Source of the DNA: CAVVUF01 sp963751425
GTDB lineage: Bacteria > Chloroflexota > Anaerolineae > Anaerolineales > UBA4823
NCBI GenBank assembly: GCA_963751425.1
Contig: CAVVUF010000001.1
Coordinates: 1,302,001 to 1,366,000, forward strand
DNA length: 64,000 nt
Reading direction: 5' to 3'
Part shown: positions 17,533 through 26,799 of the stretch, piece by piece
Numbering within the stretch: the first letter of the stretch is position 1
How the letters are laid out: every line of letters begins with the position of its first letter
Program-made: the position numbers and the translations under genes
The notes under the pieces: model-generated
Told to the model about the DNA's origin: nothing
Seen by the model: the letters and a program-made list of their open reading frames with translations, nothing else
Database searches by the model: none

Positions 17533-18610
17533 TTATGCTCCGTACTCCGGCTCCTGTATACGTACATTCCTTCCGGAGCCTGGAGGGGCTAAGATATAGC
17601 CATCTTTATACACTTCCTTGCTGCGCAAAACCACGCGCTGGATTCTGCCACGCACTTTCCAACCTTCGAACGGCGTCCAATGGCAGCGTGTTTGCAGTTC
17701 ATGGGATCGGATTTCCCATTCCACCTGCGGATCAATCTCAATCCAGGTATCTTGCTGCTCAGGCAAGTTGAAGATCTTGCGTGGGTTGATCACCATGCGC
17801 AGCACCAGGTCTTCGATCGACAGCCTGCCTTCCGAAATCGCTGTCAGGAACAGCGGAAGGGCAGTCTCAAGCCCTGGAAAGCCCGGGGGAGGGTTATCAC
17901 CATCTTTTTCCTCCAGGGTGTGTGGAGCGTGATCAGTTGCAAAACAATCGATCACCTCCAGGTTATCCCAAAGTGCCTGGCGGTCTGCTGCTGAAGCCAA
18001 CCTGGGACGCACTTCGCTGCGGCTTGCGCCGATCACGGGAATATCCTCTTCCGTTAAGAACAGGTGGTGTGGGGCAACTTCGCAGGTTACTTTTAGACCG
18101 CGTTCTTTAGCTTGGCGGATGAGCAATATTTCCTCGCGGCGGGAAACGTGAGCCAGGTGAATTGGATGTTCATACAGCGCGGCTGCCAGGATCACCGCTG
18201 CCAGGGTGCGCCCCTCAGCATGCGCCACGATTGGATTACCTTTCGGCCACTTTGAAAAGTGCTCCATCCACAAGGTCATCTCATCCAGGCAAAGGGGGCC
18301 AAAGGTCTGGTCCAGGTACATTTTCAAACCAGCAGAATGTCTCGCCAGGGCTGGCAGGATTTTGGTGTTATCTGGCCCTGCCCCCACGTATTGAGCATAA
18401 TCGCAGCGCGCCTTATGCTGGGCTGCCGAAAGCGCCAGCTTAAAGCTGGCTCCATCAATTACCGGTGGTTTTGTATTCGGCATCGCCAGGACAGTGGTAA
18501 AGCCGCCTGCCAGGGCTGCTGCCGTACCACTATCCCAATCTTCTTTATGCGTGCCGCCAGGCTCTCGAAAATGAACATGTGGATCGATCAAACCTGGCAG
18601 CTTTAATCAT
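17533..18610 (-). CDS. pyrC: Dihydroorotase, one frameshift at its start
   Basis: Cyclises carbamoyl-aspartate to dihydroorotate. The long frame shows the metal site DPHVHFREPG, AMPNTKP, HAEGRT, LAHVSRREE and FATDHAPHT. It opens in frame only at TTG 18591. ATG at 18610 with one base removed near 18598 gives MIKLPGLIDPHVHF, the normal start, so the true product is about 358 residues. It lies between uraA and pyrB in the pyrimidine operon. Confidence 0.9.
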
Positions 18611-18628
18611 CTTGACCACAACCCTTGA

Positions 18629-20041
18629 TTACTCCAATGGTTTCGCAACCACCGTTTTCGGCTTGAAGATCAAGAAGATTATATTGAGCAGGATCCCCAT
18701 GATCGCAGCAAATACAATGGCAGGGATGCCATTCGGGAACAGAATCGGAATTTGGAAGGGATACACGCCGTTCGGAAGCGCCAGGTTGCCACCGATGCCC
18801 AGGATCAGGATCGTCGCGCCAATTGCCAACTGCTTCGGATCGAACAGGTTAACCTTTTCAGACTGGATGAGAGCGACACCTTGCATGCCAATCACGCCAA
18901 ACAGGTAGATGCCCAGGCCGCCTTGCACTGCAACCGGTAGGGTGTTGACCACCGCTACCAGTTTGCCGAAGAAACCGAGGATCATCGCCATGACCCCCGC
19001 CGTCATCAGCACAGCGGTGGAATAATTGCGGGTGATGGCCATCAGGCTGTTGTTCTCACCGTAGTTTGTACCTGCACAGCCTCCGAGGAAGCCAACAATC
19101 AATATCATCTGCAGCCATCTGCAACCAGGTTGAGGCCAATCAGGTTCTTGATCTAGAGGGCTTGCGCCCCAGTTCGGTGGCGAGGGTATCAATATACAGG
19201 CTCATCTGGTACAGGTGAGCGGTGCTCTCAGGAACTGTCGCAATGAAAATCAAAGCGATGCTCAACGCCATTCCCCAGGCATTCGGGTCGGTAAAAGCCG
19301 GGAAGGTCCACTTGGGAACCTCAAACCAATTGGCTGCGGTTACGTTCGCAAAATTCACCAACCCAAAGGGGATCGCGACAGATATACCCAAAAATCGCGC
19401 CCAGCAAGATCGGCAGCATACCAATCAACCCCTTGCCTTGCAGATAGACCGAGAAAACGATGGTCGCGATCAAAGTGAGGAAAGCCACCAACCAGTATTT
19501 CCAAGCCACCTCGGGAGCAGCATTCACCGACATCCCACCGGCATTATTCAAGGCCGCGCCTGCCAGATGCAATACCGATGACAATCGCCATATGAACCGG
19601 TAATGATGGGAGGCAGGACACGATCCAGCGCGGCTTTACCGACGCGCATGATCAGAAAGCCAATGACAATTTCGCACACCGCGGTCAGGAGGATACCAAC
19701 CTGCACGATTCGCACTCCCTCTGGGCAGTAAAACTGTGCCGGGTCATTGAAGCAGTCAGGAGCAAATTTGCTCATGACGGTAATAACGACTGCGATATAG
19801 GAGAAATGACGAGCCGTAGTACATTGGAATTTTTCGTCTGGTAACCAGCAGGGCAATGATGGTGCCAAGACCGCTTGCCAGCAAGGTGATACCGACATCG
19901 AACTTGGTCAGGATGGCAACCAACACAGTAGCCGGGAACATCGTCAGGAACTGCTGGAAGCCCAGGCTGAGCATAGCGCCGGTAGGGGGTTTGTCTTCCG
20001 GCAAATACCCAATCACTTTTTTACTAACTGCTTCCTTGCAT
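18629..20041 (-). pseudogene. uraA: Uracil/xanthine permease (NCS2 family), multiple frameshifts
   Basis: First gene of the pyrimidine operon. From ATG 20041 (AAAGGAGGAG just upstream) the protein can be read through five frames: VIGYLPEDKPP, FQQFLTMFPATVLV, GVRIVQVGILLTAV, ALDRVLPPIITG, LVNFANVTAANW, TVPESTAHLYQM, GCAGTNYGENNSLMAITRNY and GGLGIYLFGVIGMQG. These are the ordered NCS2 motifs (nucleobase:cation symport) and give about 465 residues. Breaks lie near 20030, 19815, 19590, 19390 and 19140. Linkage to pyr genes favours uracil. Clean residue conservation on both sides of each break suggests read error rather than inactivation. Confidence 0.82.
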
Positions 20042-20093
20042 TTTCTCCTCCTTTAGAACTATGAAAAAAATGGTTGGCTGGTCATCAGCAGGC

Positions 20094-20125
20094 AAAAAAA
20101 ATAGAGCCTGATTGGCTCTATTTTT
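20094..20125 (-). terminator. Second leader terminator of the uraA-pyr operon
   Basis: On the minus strand ATAGAGCC pairs with GGCTCTAT around a 5-base loop, followed by seven or more T. It lies between the uraA promoter and its ATG, so it must be read through or controlled for the operon to be expressed. Confidence 0.72.
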
Positions 20126-20130
20126 CAGAT

Positions 20131-20170
20131 AAAAAAATCGCCCACAGGAGCCGAAACTCCAGGAGCGATT
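20131..20170 (-). terminator. First leader terminator of the uraA-pyr operon
   Basis: On the minus strand AATCGC pairs with GCGATT, with an inner GGAG/CTCC stem around TTTCGG, followed by seven T. It starts about 35 bases after the predicted transcription start. Together with the second hairpin it makes a tandem attenuator. The signal (PyrR, a nucleotide or other) cannot be told from the window. Confidence 0.7.
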
Positions 20171-20213
20171 GGATATCCGAAGAAGAACTGTCCTGCTGTA
20201 ACCATTTCGCCCG

Positions 20214-20241
20214 ATTGTACAGCGATTTTGCAAAATGTCAA
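20214..20241 (-). promoter_or_regulatory. Promoter of the uraA-pyr operon
   Basis: TTGACA (20236-20241) and TACAAT (20214-20219) on the minus strand, spacer 16 bases. It precedes a leader of about 165 bases with two terminators before the uraA ATG. Confidence 0.7.
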
Positions 20242-20284
20242 GGGATTTTCCCTAAAAATCCAGGCAAAAATCAGTATTCCCCCC

Positions 20285-20324
20285 ATATCTGGCGGTAGAT
20301 GACCTGCCTAAACCCGCCAGATAT
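20285..20324. repeat. Inverted repeat downstream of surE
   Basis: ATATCTGGCGG (20285-20295) and CCGCCAGATAT (20314-20324) form an 11-bp stem with an 18-base loop. It lies between the end of surE and the uraA promoter. On the minus strand it is followed by a G-run rather than T, so intrinsic termination is doubtful; it could be an operator or a Rho-linked end. Confidence 0.55.
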
Positions 20325-20351
20325 GCCGGGTTGGAGGCCGAAGTGAGAAAA

Positions 20352-21116
20352 TCAAAAATCCCAGCCTTGCAGTACTGAGATAGTGGGGTGAGCGGTCAAA
20401 TCTAGGTGCAAGGGGGTGACCGATACATATCCTTTTGCCAGAACTCCAAAATCTGTGCCTTCTTCAGAGAGCCCGGTGGGTGCCTCCCCACCAATCCAAT
20501 AATACGGCCGGCCGCGTGGATCCAGCCGTTTTTCGAGTGAATCACGATAGAGGCGCAATCCTTGCCGAGTGATCTGGATCCCCTTAATTTGCTGTTCGGG
20601 CAGGTAAGGGACATTGACATTTAATAAGATCCCCCGGGGTAAGCCGCGCCGGATCACTTGCGCCGCGATCCGCCCAGCCATGCGCGCAGCTGGGCTGAAA
20701 TCGAACTCACCTTTGTGGTTTTCTGGAGAATCCAGGGAGACTGCCAACCCTGGCACTCCTCCGATCACCGCTTCCATCGCCGCCGTCACCGTTCCCGAGT
20801 AAGTCACATCGTGCCCCAGGTTTGCATTCGGGTTTATCCCAGAAACCACCAGGTCAACCGGCTTGGGCAGGAGACCCAGGAGAGCCAAAGCCACGCAATC
20901 AGAGGGAGCACCATCCGATGCCAGCGCAGGTGATCCATCACTGAGAAAGACTTCTTTCACACGCAAGGGCCTATCCAGAGTCTTTACATGCCCTGATGCA
21001 GACCAGTTCCGGTCAGGCGCCAGGATGGTCACTTCTCCCCACAGGCGCATATCGGTCGCCAAAGCCAAGAGACCCGGCGCAAATACACCATCATCATTGG
21101 TTACCAAAATATGCAT
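20352..21116 (-). CDS. surE: 5'/3'-nucleotidase SurE
   Basis: A metal-dependent nucleoside monophosphatase of 254 residues. The N-terminal metal motif MHILVTNDDG, the Asn and Ser region SGINPNANLGHDVTYSGTV and AMEAVIGGVPGLAVSL are the family hallmarks. ATG 21116 needs no adjustment. It is alone on its strand, upstream of the pyrimidine operon, and could dephosphorylate UMP or other nucleotides. Confidence 0.93.
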   Translation of the reverse strand: MHILVTNDDGVFAPGLLALATDMRLWGEVTILAPDRNWSASGHVKTLDRPLRVKEVFLSDGSPALASDGAPSDCVALALLGLLPKPVDLVVSGINPNANLGHDVTYSGTVTAAMEAVIGGVPGLAVSLDSPENHKGEFDFSPAARMAGRIAAQVIRRGLPRGILLNVNVPYLPEQQIKGIQITRQGLRLYRDSLEKRLDPRGRPYYWIGGEAPTGLSEEGTDFGVLAKGYVSVTPLHLDLTAHPTISVLQGWDF

Positions 21117-21212
21117 ACCGATCTTTCGTTATACTCCCATTCCCATTAATCAATCAAAACTTCCGAGAGCTAATTATATCTTCTCTCACCCTACCGATGA
21201 TAAAATAAACGC

Positions 21213-22022
21213 ATGCCCGCCTACTACCGTCGCTTCTTTGGAATTATCCTTGTTGTCCTGGCATTAGCAGGTCTCAGCATATCTGCATTGAGCATTTACG
21301 GACTATCACAGCTCAAAGGATTGCTCTTACCCAAGATCGAATTGGGGTTAGAACTGGTCGATGAAGCCTTAGTGACAACCGACCAGGCTCTTGATGTGCT
21401 CGATTCGACATTGAAAACAGTCAATATCAATGTCTCGAAAATGCGTGAGGCCCTGATTACGATAGGGCAATCTGTTCATGATGCCGTTCCGATCCTCAAC
21501 TCACTCTCTACTTTGACCGGAGAAACGCTCCCTGATACCATTTCTGCTACACAGGCTTCTCTGACGACTGCGCAGACTACAGCCAAAACCATTGAAGATA
21601 TCCTGCGAGTGATCTCGCGCATTCCCTTGATGCCCGGCGAACCCTATAACCCTGAAGTACCGCTGAATACATCCCTGGGACAGGTAGCAGCCGATCTGGA
21701 TAAAATTAAACCCCAGATGGTGACCATAGAAAAGGATCTGAAAGATTCAAAAACGAACCTGTCTGGCTTAGAAGCCGATATCATCCAGGTTTCCCTGGAT
21801 CTGCTGCTGATCAAAAATGACTTGGAATCTGCAACGGAGGTCATCAACCAATACCACGCGCTGATCGATAAGGTGCAAACCCGTCTCGCCTCCTTGAGAA
21901 TTCAGATTCCAAACTGGATCTCTATTATGATCGGTTTTTTATTATTCCTACTGGCATGGATCGTGATCTATCAGGTTGACTTATTGGTCCGCGGGATCAA
22001 ACTTTTCCGGTTGAAAGGATGA
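21213..22022 (+). CDS. Membrane protein with extracytoplasmic coiled coil, unknown function
   Basis: 269 residues. One N-terminal helix (about 8-33), a long helical middle rich in hydrophobic heptads and Thr/Ser/Asp (about 45-225, for example TLKTVNINVSKMREALITIG and DLKDSKTNLSGLEADI) and a second helix near the end (about 236-258), then a short basic tail. The middle would sit outside the membrane between the two anchors. I do not recognise a family; the layout is like MlaD- or HAMP-less sensor stalks but no known domain is visible. It overlaps the next gene by four bases (ATGA). Confidence 0.7.
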   Translation: MPAYYRRFFGIILVVLALAGLSISALSIYGLSQLKGLLLPKIELGLELVDEALVTTDQALDVLDSTLKTVNINVSKMREALITIGQSVHDAVPILNSLSTLTGETLPDTISATQASLTTAQTTAKTIEDILRVISRIPLMPGEPYNPEVPLNTSLGQVAADLDKIKPQMVTIEKDLKDSKTNLSGLEADIIQVSLDLLLIKNDLESATEVINQYHALIDKVQTRLASLRIQIPNWISIMIGFLLFLLAWIVIYQVDLLVRGIKLFRLKG

Positions 22023-22525
22023 CGCAGGCAGACATTCACCTGGCACGGATTAACAAATCTACCCGACATTTCAAGGAAGATTTGGGAGATGACGACGGAA
22101 CCCGCCTGAAAACGCACACCATCATCCCAGAGTCGATCTCCGTCCCCTGGTCTGAAGAATGGCAGCGAGAACTCCGGATCCCATTTGGGGAGATGATCGG
22201 TTCCGTAAGCAAATACCTGTTCTACGATCAGTATTTTTCCATCATGGAGATTCATGCGACAACGGGAGTCCTGCTCGGTTTTTATGTGGATCTCACCACA
22301 CCTGTTCGTAAAGTAGATGGTGAGTATTACCTGACCGATTTGATCCTGGATCTATGGGTTTTCCCTGACCTGACTTACCGGGTGCTGGATGAAGACGAAT
22401 GGCAGCAAGCCATCCAGGCTGGGTTGGTGTCCGAAGAAATCCAGCATACTGTTCAAAAAACTCTAGAGGGGTTGAAGAGGGAAATTCGTATGGGCAAATT
22501 TCCCCAGAATTATATTCTGGGTTGA
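22019..22525 (+). CDS. DUF402 family protein
   Basis: 168 residues with the DUF402 pattern YLFYDQYFSIMEIHAT, LLGFYVDLTTPVRK, YYLTDLILDLWVFPD and VLDEDEWQQA, the last stretch carrying the acidic residues that bind metal in nucleoside-phosphatase members. Its start overlaps the stop of the membrane coiled-coil gene (ATGA), so the two are co-translated. It is a clear paralogue of the broken gene at 10220. Substrate unknown; a nucleotide phosphatase is a reasonable guess. Confidence 0.82.
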   Translation: MTQADIHLARINKSTRHFKEDLGDDDGTRLKTHTIIPESISVPWSEEWQRELRIPFGEMIGSVSKYLFYDQYFSIMEIHATTGVLLGFYVDLTTPVRKVDGEYYLTDLILDLWVFPDLTYRVLDEDEWQQAIQAGLVSEEIQHTVQKTLEGLKREIRMGKFPQNYILG

Positions 22526-22535
22526 ACAAGCCATT

Positions 22536-22583
22536 AAAAAATTTCAGCTCGCCTGAGAAATCAAAGCAAGCTGAAATTTTTTT
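22536..22583. terminator. Bidirectional terminator between DUF402 and acnA
   Basis: AAAAAATTTCAGCT and AGCTGAAATTTTTTT form a 14-bp stem with A-run and T-run flanks, so it can end both the plus-strand DUF402 transcript and the minus-strand aconitase transcript. Confidence 0.85.
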
Positions 22584-22605
22584 ACGAAGCATCACAGGTT
22601 TTTAG

Positions 22606-25314
22606 TTACAGCATCTTTCTCAATACGGTATGCAAAATTCCGCCATTACGATAGTACTCAATTTCGATCGTGGTGTTTAACCGCGCAATTGCCTGGAACT
22701 TAATTTCGCTTCCATCTGGTTTCACCGCACGCACAGTCAGCTCGCATTGAGGCTTCAAATCATTGTTCAATCCATCTATATAAAACACCTCACGCCCTGT
22801 CAGACCTAATGTGTCAACCGAATCTCCGGGTTTAAATTGCAAAGGGATGATTCCCATCCCCACCAGGTTAGAGCGGTGAATGCGCTCATAAGACTCGGCA
22901 ATCACCGCTTTTACGCCAAGCAGATTGGTCCCCTTTGCCGCCCAATCCCGGCTGGACCCTGTACCGTACTCTTTACCAGCCAGGATCACCAGCGAGACTC
23001 CGTCCTGGCGGTATTTCATGGCTGCGTCGTAGATAGATAGGCGGGGTTCGGTTGAGCCCGGCTTGCTTAAATAAATGGTCACGCCGCCTTCAACCCCAGG
23101 CACCATCCGGTTTTTCAGGCGGATATTGGCAAAAGTGCCGCGGGTCATCACCCGGTCATTTCCGCGGCGTGAGCCATAGGAATTGAAATCGCGCGGCTGA
23201 ACACCTTGGGCAATCAAAAATCTTCCCGCTGGGCTTTCAGCCTGGATCGATCCAGCCGGAGAAATATGGTCTGTTGTGATGGAATCGCCAAATACAGCCA
23301 GGACTCTGGCACCTCGGATCGGCTGGATGGAAGGCACATCGGTAGTTAATTCCTCAAAGAAAGGAGGTTCCTGGATGTAAGTCGATTGGGCATCCCAGGT
23401 ATAAAGTTCACTCTCCTCCGCCCCAATAGCATTCCAAGTCTCGTTGCCAGAAAACACATCTCCATATTTCTGCTGGAACATCTGCGGTTGGATTGACTTC
23501 GCGAGCGTATCAAGGATTTCTTGGGTTGATGGCCATATCTCCTGCAGGTAAACCGGCTGTCCAGATTGGTCAAACCCGATGGGGTCATTCACTAGATCGA
23601 TATCAACTGTGCCAGCCAGCGCATATGCGACCACCAAAGGAGGAGAAGCCAGGTAATTCGCACGTACATACGGATGGACGCGGCCTTCAAAGTTTCGATT
23701 GCCAGAAAGTACTGCGGCAGCCACCAGGTCCGACCCGGTGATTGCCTTGACAATCTCCCCAGATAATGGTCCCGAGTTGCCAATACAGGTGGTGCAGCCG
23801 TAACCCACGATATTGAAGCCCAAGCTCACCAATGCATCAAGCACTTCAGCCTTTTGCAGATACTCCGTGACCACACGCGAGCCCGGCGCCAGGCTTGTCT
23901 TGACATAGGGTTTTGTCCTCAGCCCACGCGCAACGGCCTTCTTTGCCAAGAGACCCGCCCCAATCATCACAGAAGGATTAGAAGTATTCGTACAAGAAGT
24001 GATCGCTGCAATCACCACGGATCCATGAGAGAGCTCAGCGCCGCTTCCATTCGTCCCTACCATTACTTTCTTGGCAAGATCTTCTTTTTGTAATTCATAT
24101 CCCCGCTCTTTGATGGGAGCAGAGAGCGCCGCACGAAACGACCGCTGCATCTCGGTCAATGGCACCCGATCTTGGGGGCGCTTGGGGCCTGCCAAACTCG
24201 GTACGACTGTACCCAGATCGAGTTCCAGTGTGTCTGTGAAAAGAGGATCCGGAGTATTCTGATTACGAAATAAACCTTGGGCTTTGCAGTAACTCTCAAT
24301 CAGATCAACCAAATCATCTGGGCGACCTGTCAGGCGCAGGTAGCGAATTGTTTCTGCATCGACCGGGAAAAAGCCAATTGTAGCTCCATATTCAGGTGCC
24401 ATATTCGCAATCGTTGCCCTGTCAGGCAGCGACATAGAGCTTAAGCCCGGCCCATAAAACTCTACAAATTTATCCACTACTCCTTTTTTTCGGAGCATTT
24501 GAGTAACGGTCAGGGTCAGGTCAGTTGCCGTCACCCCATCAGCAAGCGTACCGAACAGCTTGAACCCGATGACATCCGGCGTGAGCATGTCAATCGGCTG
24601 CCCAAGCATGGCAGCCTCAGCTTCAATGCCTCCCACACCCCAGCCCACGACCCCGAGACCATTGATCATCGTCGTGTGCGAATCGGTTCCTACCAATGTA
24701 TCTGGAAAGATTACTTGTTTTCCATCTTGTTCGCTCCGCATAACCACGGTCGCCAGGTATTCCAGATTTACCTGGTGAACAATCCCAGTTGCTGGAGGCA
24801 CAACCCGGAAATTATCAAAGGCTTTCTGTCCCCATCTCAAGAATTCATATCGCTCACGGTTGCGTTGGAACTCCAGCTCTGCATTTCGCGCCAGGGCATC
24901 TCCAGCAGCAAAAAAGTCAACCTGAACAGAATGATCAATCACCAGGTCCACCGGTACGAGAGGGTTGATTTGCCGAGGGTCTCCCCCCAGCCGAGCGATT
25001 GCAGAACGCATGGCTGCCAGGTCCACAACCGCAGGCACACCTGTGAAATCCTGCATGATCACCCGGGCAGGTTTGAAGGGCAGCGTTGGCCTCTCTCTCA
25101 CAAAGGGCGTCCATCTGGCCAGGTTGATCACATCATGACGAGTAATTTCATGTTCGTCGCACTGCCTCAGCAAAGACTCGAGCATTACACGGATTGAAAA
25201 GGGCAGCCTTTCAAGCGTGGTCAGACCCAATTCTTCCAAACGTTTTAGGCGGAAGTAAAAAACTTCACCGGATGTTGTATTTAAAGTATCAAGGGCACCA
25301 AAAGAATTTTGCAC
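22606..25314 (-). CDS. acnA: Aconitate hydratase A
   Basis: Interconverts citrate and isocitrate in the TCA cycle with a [4Fe-4S] cluster. The 902-residue length and domain order (large aconitase domain, then swivel domain) match AcnA. Cluster Cys are in ITSCTNTSNP and YGCTTCIGNSG; the swivel end has GKEYGTGSSRDWAAKG. I start at the second GTG (25314): AAGGAG lies 5 bases upstream of it, while the GTG at 25320 directly abuts that site. It has its own promoter and a shared terminator, so it is a single-gene unit. Confidence 0.94.
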   Translation of the reverse strand: MQNSFGALDTLNTTSGEVFYFRLKRLEELGLTTLERLPFSIRVMLESLLRQCDEHEITRHDVINLARWTPFVRERPTLPFKPARVIMQDFTGVPAVVDLAAMRSAIARLGGDPRQINPLVPVDLVIDHSVQVDFFAAGDALARNAELEFQRNRERYEFLRWGQKAFDNFRVVPPATGIVHQVNLEYLATVVMRSEQDGKQVIFPDTLVGTDSHTTMINGLGVVGWGVGGIEAEAAMLGQPIDMLTPDVIGFKLFGTLADGVTATDLTLTVTQMLRKKGVVDKFVEFYGPGLSSMSLPDRATIANMAPEYGATIGFFPVDAETIRYLRLTGRPDDLVDLIESYCKAQGLFRNQNTPDPLFTDTLELDLGTVVPSLAGPKRPQDRVPLTEMQRSFRAALSAPIKERGYELQKEDLAKKVMVGTNGSGAELSHGSVVIAAITSCTNTSNPSVMIGAGLLAKKAVARGLRTKPYVKTSLAPGSRVVTEYLQKAEVLDALVSLGFNIVGYGCTTCIGNSGPLSGEIVKAITGSDLVAAAVLSGNRNFEGRVHPYVRANYLASPPLVVAYALAGTVDIDLVNDPIGFDQSGQPVYLQEIWPSTQEILDTLAKSIQPQMFQQKYGDVFSGNETWNAIGAEESELYTWDAQSTYIQEPPFFEELTTDVPSIQPIRGARVLAVFGDSITTDHISPAGSIQAESPAGRFLIAQGVQPRDFNSYGSRRGNDRVMTRGTFANIRLKNRMVPGVEGGVTIYLSKPGSTEPRLSIYDAAMKYRQDGVSLVILAGKEYGTGSSRDWAAKGTNLLGVKAVIAESYERIHRSNLVGMGIIPLQFKPGDSVDTLGLTGREVFYIDGLNNDLKPQCELTVRAVKPDGSEIKFQAIARLNTTIEIEYYRNGGILHTVLRKML

Positions 25315-25365
25315 AGGCACTCCTTTCGCATGCTAGAGCAAATTTAGAAACTATAAAGGAAGCAA

Positions 25366-25394
25366 ATTATATACGAGGGAACCAGGGTTTTCAA
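25366..25394 (-). promoter_or_regulatory. Promoter of acnA
   Basis: TTGAAA (25389-25394) and TATAAT (25366-25371) on the minus strand with a 17-base spacer, about 50 bases before the acnA start and just after the end of folP. Confidence 0.65.
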
Positions 25395-25396
25395 GG

Positions 25397-26299
25397 TTAA
25401 GTTTTTTGCTGGCGCACGATCGCATCTGTCATGCGCGCCACACGCTGCATATAAGCTACATCATGAACCCGGATGATATCTGCCCCGCGCACAATACTGA
25501 CTGCCACCGCAGCAGCCGTCCCTTCTAACCGCTGGTCAGGAGGTAAATCTAAGGTGTAGCCAATAAATGATTTTCGTGAAGGGCCAATCAGCACAGGATA
25601 ACCTAACAAACGGATCTCATCCACACGGTTTAGCAATTCAAGGTTTTGGTCAACCGTCTTTCCGAAACCAATCCCAGGATCTAGAATAATTTTTTCGTCC
25701 GGTATACCAGCCCGATGAGCAATTTCCACGCTTTCCATTAATTCTCTCTTCACATCCTCCAGAAGGTTCTCATAGGGAACCCCTACATATCTCCCCCCAA
25801 GGCGCTCCTTAACTTCCGATTGAACCCACGAGCTGCGATTGTGCATGAGAATCACAGGCACCCCGGCTTTGGCAGCTACGCCGGCTATATCCGGATCAGC
25901 TTTCAAGCCCCAGACATCATTAACCATGCACGCCCCCGCCTGCAGCGCCGCTTCTGCAACAGCCGCCCGGTAGGTATCGACTGAAACCGGTAGATTATAT
26001 TCGGATGCCAGGGCGCGCACCACAGGAACGACGCGCTTCATTTCATCTTCTAGCCCCACCGGCAGCGCCCCAGGACGTGTACTTTCTCCTCCCACATCCA
26101 AGATATCACAGCCCGCGGCAGTAAATTGGCGTGCCTGTTCAAGAGCCTTAGAGACCAGCACACTTTCATTAAGATTATCCACTGAAGGTAAGAGCCCATC
26201 CCCTGAGAAGCTGTCAGGGGTCACATTCAGAATGCCCATTAAATAGGTACGCGAACCCCAAATGAGCTCCTGGTCGTGGAGGCGCAAGACTGTATTCAA
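25397..26299 (-). CDS. folP: Dihydropteroate synthase
   Basis: Joins p-aminobenzoate to dihydropterin pyrophosphate in folate synthesis. 300 residues with GILNVTPDSFSGDG, the loop GGESTRPGA, CMVNDVWGLK, and GIGFGKTVDQN and GPSRKSFIG near the C-terminus. Start is TTG at 26299 with no strong ribosome site; a shorter start is possible but would remove the first beta strand. It lies 13 bases from the next upstream gene. Confidence 0.92.
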   Translation of the reverse strand: MNTVLRLHDQELIWGSRTYLMGILNVTPDSFSGDGLLPSVDNLNESVLVSKALEQARQFTAAGCDILDVGGESTRPGALPVGLEDEMKRVVPVVRALASEYNLPVSVDTYRAAVAEAALQAGACMVNDVWGLKADPDIAGVAAKAGVPVILMHNRSSWVQSEVKERLGGRYVGVPYENLLEDVKRELMESVEIAHRAGIPDEKIILDPGIGFGKTVDQNLELLNRVDEIRLLGYPVLIGPSRKSFIGYTLDLPPDQRLEGTAAAVAVSIVRGADIIRVHDVAYMQRVARMTDAIVRQQKT

Positions 26300-26312
26300 C
26301 GCAAACTTTTTT

Positions 26313-26738
26313 CTAAACTTGTAGAGTGAGAGGTCGGTTGAGCCAGGTTTCAGCTTCCTCGAGAGTCGTGAACATTCCCATATCCACTCCCCCAGGGCGG
26401 GTTAGGTCTGCGATCTTTAACAGACTCTCCCTGACACGCTCATTCGCATAAACGATCGCCAGGCGGATATTTCGCACAGAGGGATCATTGTTAACTTCAA
26501 CTGCATATTGGATCGCTTCTTCCGGGACTGAATCCAACTGGCGCAGATCATATAGATTGCGCGTTAGGCGATCCGAGTCCAGCAAGTGATCCAGTGAAAA
26601 TTTTCGCCAGTGTTTTAACGTTGCTGGCAATGCATCGGTAAAGGTCAGGTGCATCCCACCGTCTGGTCGGCGGATAACCGTGTACCCTATTGCAAGGTCA
26701 GGCTGCCAATTGAGCGGCTTGAGATCATTATCAGACAT
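26313..26738 (-). CDS. Conserved hypothetical protein, STAS/SpoIIAA-like
   Basis: 141 residues, soluble. The pattern YDLRQLDSVPEEAIQYAVEV, then RLAIVYANERVRESLLKIADL and FTTLEEAETWLN resembles SpoIIAA-like or STAS-like folds, which end in an alpha helix after an EAExWL motif. No phosphorylated Ser is evident. ATG at 26738 with AAGGAGG upstream. Located between folP and a conserved gene beside the SNF2 helicase. Function unknown; fold assignment is tentative. Confidence 0.65.
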   Translation of the reverse strand: MSDNDLKPLNWQPDLAIGYTVIRRPDGGMHLTFTDALPATLKHWRKFSLDHLLDSDRLTRNLYDLRQLDSVPEEAIQYAVEVNNDPSVRNIRLAIVYANERVRESLLKIADLTRPGGVDMGMFTTLEEAETWLNRPLTLQV

Positions 26739-26799
26739 AAAAGCCTCCTTAATGCAAAAACGATTTTACCACGCCTGGGTTTTTTCCCTGTAAAATATC

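Noticed and set aside
20024..20233. Minus-strand frame across the uraA leader
   Set aside because: It runs through both terminators and the promoter and has no coding signature; it is the leader RNA.
25315..25320. First GTG as the acnA start
   Set aside because: The Shine-Dalgarno directly abuts it with no spacer; the second GTG at 25314 has normal spacing.
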